Assembly (NCBI GenBank): GCA_030038715.1
Contig: JASHSO010000326.1
Coordinates: 1 to 10,140, forward strand
Length of the DNA: 10,140 nt
DNA from: Streptosporangiaceae bacterium
Lineage (GTDB): Bacteria > Actinomycetota > Actinomycetes > Streptosporangiales > Streptosporangiaceae
Direction of reading: 5' to 3'
In this document: positions 6,905-10,140 of the stretch, piece by piece
Layout: the number at the start of each line of letters is the position of its first letter
How positions within the stretch are numbered: the first letter of the stretch is position 1
The notes under the pieces: generated by a model
Told to the model about the DNA's origin: nothing
Database searches by the model: none
The model's input: the letters and a program-made list of their open reading frames with translations, nothing else
Position numbers and translations under genes: made by a program

Positions 6905-9559
6905 ATGTCAGCGCGCGGGGCATGGGATGACCGGATGACGCGAGCGCACGGCGTCGCTGTGCGGCGTCGCCGACGGCTGGCGCTTCGATGCGGGAACGTG
7001 CTTGTCTCGCTGTCGGTGTCGGCCGCCTTGCTGGTGTTGCTCGGGGCCGGTTACGACGTGATCCCGCCACTCGGCCGTGCGCTGGTGCCCGGTCACGGCG
7101 TGTGGACGTCGGCAAGCGGCGGGAAGCTGCCGGTCTCGCAGACCCTGCGGCTGTCAGGCCTGAGCCGGCTGGCGGTGCGCCATCCGGTCCGGGTTTCGTT
7201 CACCAGCCAGGGCCTCGCCTCGATCAGCGCGCCGACCGATGACGACGCCTGGCTGGCGCTCGGCTACACCGAGGCAAGCTTGCGGCTCACCGAGATGGAC
7301 CTCGAACGCAGGATCGCCGAGGGCCGTCTAGCCCAGCTTGCCGGGCGGTCACAGCTCGACTCGGACGAGTTCGAACTGCGCCTCGGGCTGCTGCGCACCG
7401 CACAGCAGGAGTGGGCGCAGATGCCCAAGGCAAGCCCCGCGGCACAGGCGCTGATCTCCTACGCCCGTGGCGTCAACGACTATCTAGCCCGGGTTCGGGC
7501 AAGCGGTAAGTGGCCCGCGCTGTTCTCGCTCACGCGCGTTTACCCGCGGAATTGGACGCCGGTGGACAGCCTCGCCGTGCAGGGCCTGGTGTCCCAGGAG
7601 GCGAGCTTTTCCACTACCCCGCTCGACTACGAGCTGCTCGAGCGCTCGCTCGGCCCGGCGCGGACGATGGCCTGGTTCCCGGTCCTGCCGCCGAACCAGC
7701 AGAGCCCTTACGATACGGGTCCGTATCGGAACCTCGGCTTGGCGCCGATCCCGGGTGCTGCCACCGCGTCCGCCAGCGTGGCGACGACGGCGTCCGCCGT
7801 CGTTACGCGCCCGGGGGCTACCGCCAAGGGCGCGCAGGTCTCTGCGGCAGTCGCGCGCGCGGCGTCGGCGATCCTGGCCGAGACGGGAGCCCTGCCGGCC
7901 GGCCAGATTTACAGCGCACCGGAGAGCAACGCCTGGGCGGCGAACGGGCCGCGGGTCGCCGGCGGCGGCGCGATGCTGGCCGGCGATCCGCACCTGCTGC
8001 TGACGCTCCCCTCGATCTGGTTCGAGGCGGCGGTGAGTGCGCCGGGGCTCGCGGTATCCGGAGTCAGCGTGCCCGGTGCGCCAGGCATCCTGATCGGGCA
8101 CAACGCTCACATCGCATGGTCGATAACCGACACCCAGAGCCAGCAGACGCTGTTCTACGACGAGCAGACCTCCGCGAGCCGGCCCAGGGAGTACTTCTGG
8201 GACGGGCAGTGGCGGCGGATGCAGGTTCTGCACTACACGATTCCGGTTCGCGGTGCGGCACCCGTCCCGCTGACCGTCGACGTCACGGTGCACGGCCCCG
8301 TTCTCACGCAGGCCGGTCAGACGGTGTCGGTCGACTGGATGGGCGCGCTCGGCTCGCCGGACCTGGCTGCCGTACTGGCGATCGACTCGGCCGGTAACTT
8401 CGCCCAGTTCCGGGCGGCGCTCGCCGACTGGCGGTCGCCTGTCGAGAACTTCGTCTACGCCGACGACCGCGGCAATATCGGGGCGATCTCGGCTGGCTAC
8501 TACCCGCAGGTGCGCCACGGTGACCCGTGGCTGCCGATGCCCGGGACCGGCGCTGACGACGTGGCCGGAGTGATCCCGTACGCCGCCGTTCCGCAGGTGT
8601 ATGACCCGCCGACGCATGTGGTCGTGGCTGCGAACCAGCGGCCAGTCGGCGACTCCTACCCCTACTACATCGGCACGACCTTTGACTTCTTCGATCCTGG
8701 ATACCGCGCCGACGCCGAGTACGGCTACCTGCTGTCGCACCGCTCGATGCGGGCATCCAGCTTCGCCGCGCTGCAGAACGACATCGGTGACGAGCTGGCG
8801 TCGGTCATAGTGCCGAGGCTGCTGGCAGCGCTGAAACGGGATGCGCCGCACGCCGCGCCGCTGAGCCCGCTGGAGCAGGCGGCCGAGCACGTGCTGTCCT
8901 CGTGGAACCGGCAGATGGCCGTGGGCTCGGCTGGTGCCTCGATCTGGTGGTGGTTCTGGTCTGACTACCTGACTGCCGTGTTCCAGCCCTGGTGGCGCGC
9001 GTCGAAGGTGCCGGTGCATCAGGACTGGGTCGGCCTTGCGCTGAATCCGGGCCAGTTCAGCCTGGATGAGGCGCTCGAGGCGTGGACCGTGTCTGGCCAG
9101 CGGAACTCGGCATTCAGCCCGCCCGGCGGGCCGCCGCGTGATGCGGCCCAGGTGATGCGCGCCGCCTTCGACTCGGCCGTGGAGCAACTGTCGGCCAAGC
9201 TCGGCGGCGGGCCGGCTAGCTGGTCCTGGGGACGGCTGCATACGCGCCAGCTCCTGTCGCCGCTGGGTTCCGCACTGGGCTACGGGCCGCGAGCCGCCAG
9301 CGGCGACCTGTGGACGGTGGACGCGGCCGAGGGTGGGCTTAACGCAGTAGTCGGCCCGAGCTGGCGGATGATCGTGAACTGGTCAGCCGCGGGCAAGCCG
9401 GTGGCCGAGGGCATCTACCCGGGCGGCCAGAGCGAGAACCCGGCCTCGCCGTGGTACTCCAACCTGCTAGCTGACTGGTGGTCGGGGCGCTACCTTCCGA
9501 TGCCCGCCGCTGGCCTCAAGGGCTCGAGCAGCGCCCTTGTCTGGGAGCTGCGGCCGTGA
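6905..9559 (+). CDS. Penicillin acylase family Ntn hydrolase, membrane-anchored
   Basis: An 884-residue precursor of the penicillin acylase (S45) family, which self-cleaves into alpha and beta chains and hydrolyses amide bonds of beta-lactams, N-acyl homoserine lactones or related acyl amides. An Arg-rich stretch and one hydrophobic helix (about 31-50) suggest export with membrane anchoring. The alpha region spans about 55-280. An Ala/Thr-rich spacer (about 284-335) precedes nucleophile Ser341 in PESNAWAANG, which starts a 544-residue beta chain. DPH places a His at beta-23, as in PvdQ and cephalosporin acylase, not Gln as in penicillin G acylase. Asn515 in NFVYADDRGNIG is the likely oxyanion-hole Asn. 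The C-terminus has the usual GPSWRMIVNW and GGQSENPASPWYSN segments. The residue before the nucleophile is Glu, not the usual Gly. An in-frame ATG at 6935 with GGGA seven bases upstream is an alternative start. Substrate cannot be predicted. Confidence 0.93.
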   Translation: MSARGAWDDRMTRAHGVAVRRRRRLALRCGNVLVSLSVSAALLVLLGAGYDVIPPLGRALVPGHGVWTSASGGKLPVSQTLRLSGLSRLAVRHPVRVSFTSQGLASISAPTDDDAWLALGYTEASLRLTEMDLERRIAEGRLAQLAGRSQLDSDEFELRLGLLRTAQQEWAQMPKASPAAQALISYARGVNDYLARVRASGKWPALFSLTRVYPRNWTPVDSLAVQGLVSQEASFSTTPLDYELLERSLGPARTMAWFPVLPPNQQSPYDTGPYRNLGLAPIPGAATASASVATTASAVVTRPGATAKGAQVSAAVARAASAILAETGALPAGQIYSAPESNAWAANGPRVAGGGAMLAGDPHLLLTLPSIWFEAAVSAPGLAVSGVSVPGAPGILIGHNAHIAWSITDTQSQQTLFYDEQTSASRPREYFWDGQWRRMQVLHYTIPVRGAAPVPLTVDVTVHGPVLTQAGQTVSVDWMGALGSPDLAAVLAIDSAGNFAQFRAALADWRSPVENFVYADDRGNIGAISAGYYPQVRHGDPWLPMPGTGADDVAGVIPYAAVPQVYDPPTHVVVAANQRPVGDSYPYYIGTTFDFFDPGYRADAEYGYLLSHRSMRASSFAALQNDIGDELASVIVPRLLAALKRDAPHAAPLSPLEQAAEHVLSSWNRQMAVGSAGASIWWWFWSDYLTAVFQPWWRASKVPVHQDWVGLALNPGQFSLDEALEAWTVSGQRNSAFSPPGGPPRDAAQVMRAAFDSAVEQLSAKLGGGPASWSWGRLHTRQLLSPLGSALGYGPRAASGDLWTVDAAEGGLNAVVGPSWRMIVNWSAAGKPVAEGIYPGGQSENPASPWYSNLLADWWSGRYLPMPAAGLKGSSSALVWELRP

Positions 9560-10062
9560 CTGCCGAATTCAAACGGCTCGGCAAGCGCGGTTCGTACCGG
9601 CTGGGCGAGCTGCGCGCCCGGGGCATCAGGGAACCGGGACCACCGAACCGGCTCAGGCCCTGGTTCGGCCGTCCCGACCACCGCCTGCCGGGGTCGGTCT
9701 GGCTGGCACTGCTGCTGCTCGGTGCCGTGGCGATTGCTGTCGGCGCGCTGGCTGACTGGTGGTTCATGCCGTTCGCAGCCGGACTGGCAGCCGGAGTAGT
9801 CAACCGGGTGGGCAACTGGGCCGTCCGCATCGCGCTGCCCGCCGTTTGCCTGATGGCGGCTGCCGGCTGGGGCCTGCCGCTGTGGTGGTCTATGCTCGCC
9901 GGCCAGCCCTACGGGGCCGTAGCCCGCGAGTTCGCGGCCATGGCAGGGCTGCCCGGCGTCGCCGTCGTCGGGATCGCGGTCACTGTGCTGGTCGCCATTG
10001 CCCAGGCGCTCGTCGGGTACTGGCTCGGCCGCGCGCTGACGCCGCGCCGAGCGGATTTCTAG
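9556..10062 (+). CDS. Small four-helix membrane protein of unknown function
   Basis: A 168-residue protein I do not recognise. The first 45 residues are basic and probably cytoplasmic (FKRLGKRGSYRLGELRARG). They are followed by about four hydrophobic segments at roughly 47-69, 72-85, 88-108 and 134-158, and a short tail ending in RRADF. A Trp/Pro-rich turn (GWGLPLWWSM) lies between helices three and four. The GTG start overlaps the acylase TGA by four bases (GTGA), and GGGAG eight bases before it is a good ribosome site. Translational coupling to the acylase is therefore very likely. The frame is open further upstream inside the acylase gene, but that part is shadow sequence. An accessory role for the acylase or transporter is inferred only from this coupling. 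Confidence 0.82.
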   Translation: MTAEFKRLGKRGSYRLGELRARGIREPGPPNRLRPWFGRPDHRLPGSVWLALLLLGAVAIAVGALADWWFMPFAAGLAAGVVNRVGNWAVRIALPAVCLMAAAGWGLPLWWSMLAGQPYGAVAREFAAMAGLPGVAVVGIAVTVLVAIAQALVGYWLGRALTPRRADF

Positions 10063-10063
10063 C

Positions 10064-10103
10064 TGATCCCGGGGCCTGTCGAAGTGACGCATCGCCGGGG
10101 TCA
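10064..10103 (+). terminator. Long-stem hairpin after the four-gene unit, probable terminator
   Basis: TGATCCCGG (10064-10072) pairs with CCGGGGTCA (10095-10103) over nine positions with one G-U pair, enclosing a 22-base loop. It begins directly after the TAG of the small membrane protein gene. No T-tract follows. The position suits transcription end or mRNA protection, but the large loop is unusual, and the stem lies close enough to the next start to act in its control. Confidence 0.4.
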
Positions 10104-10114
10104 ATCATGGAGCG

Positions 10115-10140
10115 GTGACTGCTTCGGAGCTGATCCAGCT
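10115..10140 (+). CDS. Possible start of a further gene, cut by the window edge
   Basis: A GTG at 10115 opens a frame reading MTASELIQ to the end of the window. GGAG just upstream is too close (two bases) for an ideal ribosome site. The distance of 52 bases from the preceding stop and the same strand make a new gene plausible. Only eight complete codons are visible, so no family can be assigned. Confidence 0.3.

Noticed and set aside
7484..9241. Long 585-codon open frame on the minus strand
   Set aside because: It lies antisense inside the acylase gene, whose family motifs are clear. Its product is Arg/Gly/His-rich low-information sequence typical of GC-rich shadow frames.

Overview
The window is very GC-rich, with strong G/C bias at third codon positions, GTG starts and few clear Shine-Dalgarno sites. 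This fits a high-GC actinobacterium, perhaps a Streptosporangiales-like or Streptomyces-like lineage. The order and genus are inference only. No RNA genes, CRISPR arrays or insertion sequences were seen.

Left end (1-1116): a minus-strand membrane sensor histidine kinase runs off the left edge. Its N-terminal sensor part is clearly recognisable, but it is split over two reading frames by at least two frameshifts and one stop codon. It is called a pseudogene, unless these are assembly errors. Upstream of it lie a 13-bp palindrome, a minus-strand stretch with coding-like composition but no start codon, and a divergent promoter candidate facing right.

Centre left (1117-2591): an intact, probably singly transcribed amidase-signature hydrolase with a complete Lys-Ser-Ser triad. 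A perfect 8-bp stem hairpin follows 17 bases after its stop codon.

Right (2680-10062): four closely packed plus-strand genes that look like one transcription unit. They encode an MMPL/RND-type membrane transporter, a lipoprotein penicillin-binding protein with a MecA_N/NTF2-like domain (PBP-lipo type), a membrane-anchored penicillin-acylase-family Ntn hydrolase, and a small four-helix membrane protein that overlaps the acylase by four bases. Gaps are 36 and 37 bases, then the overlap. All products are predicted to act at or outside the cytoplasmic membrane. An efflux pump, a transpeptidase of the class that includes low-affinity resistance PBPs, and an acylase of the beta-lactam/N-acyl-homoserine-lactone family make an unusual set. 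One reading is a cell-envelope or beta-lactam/acyl-amide handling module, but no substrate can be read from the sequence. A long-stem hairpin follows the last gene, and a further GTG-start gene may begin just before the right edge.
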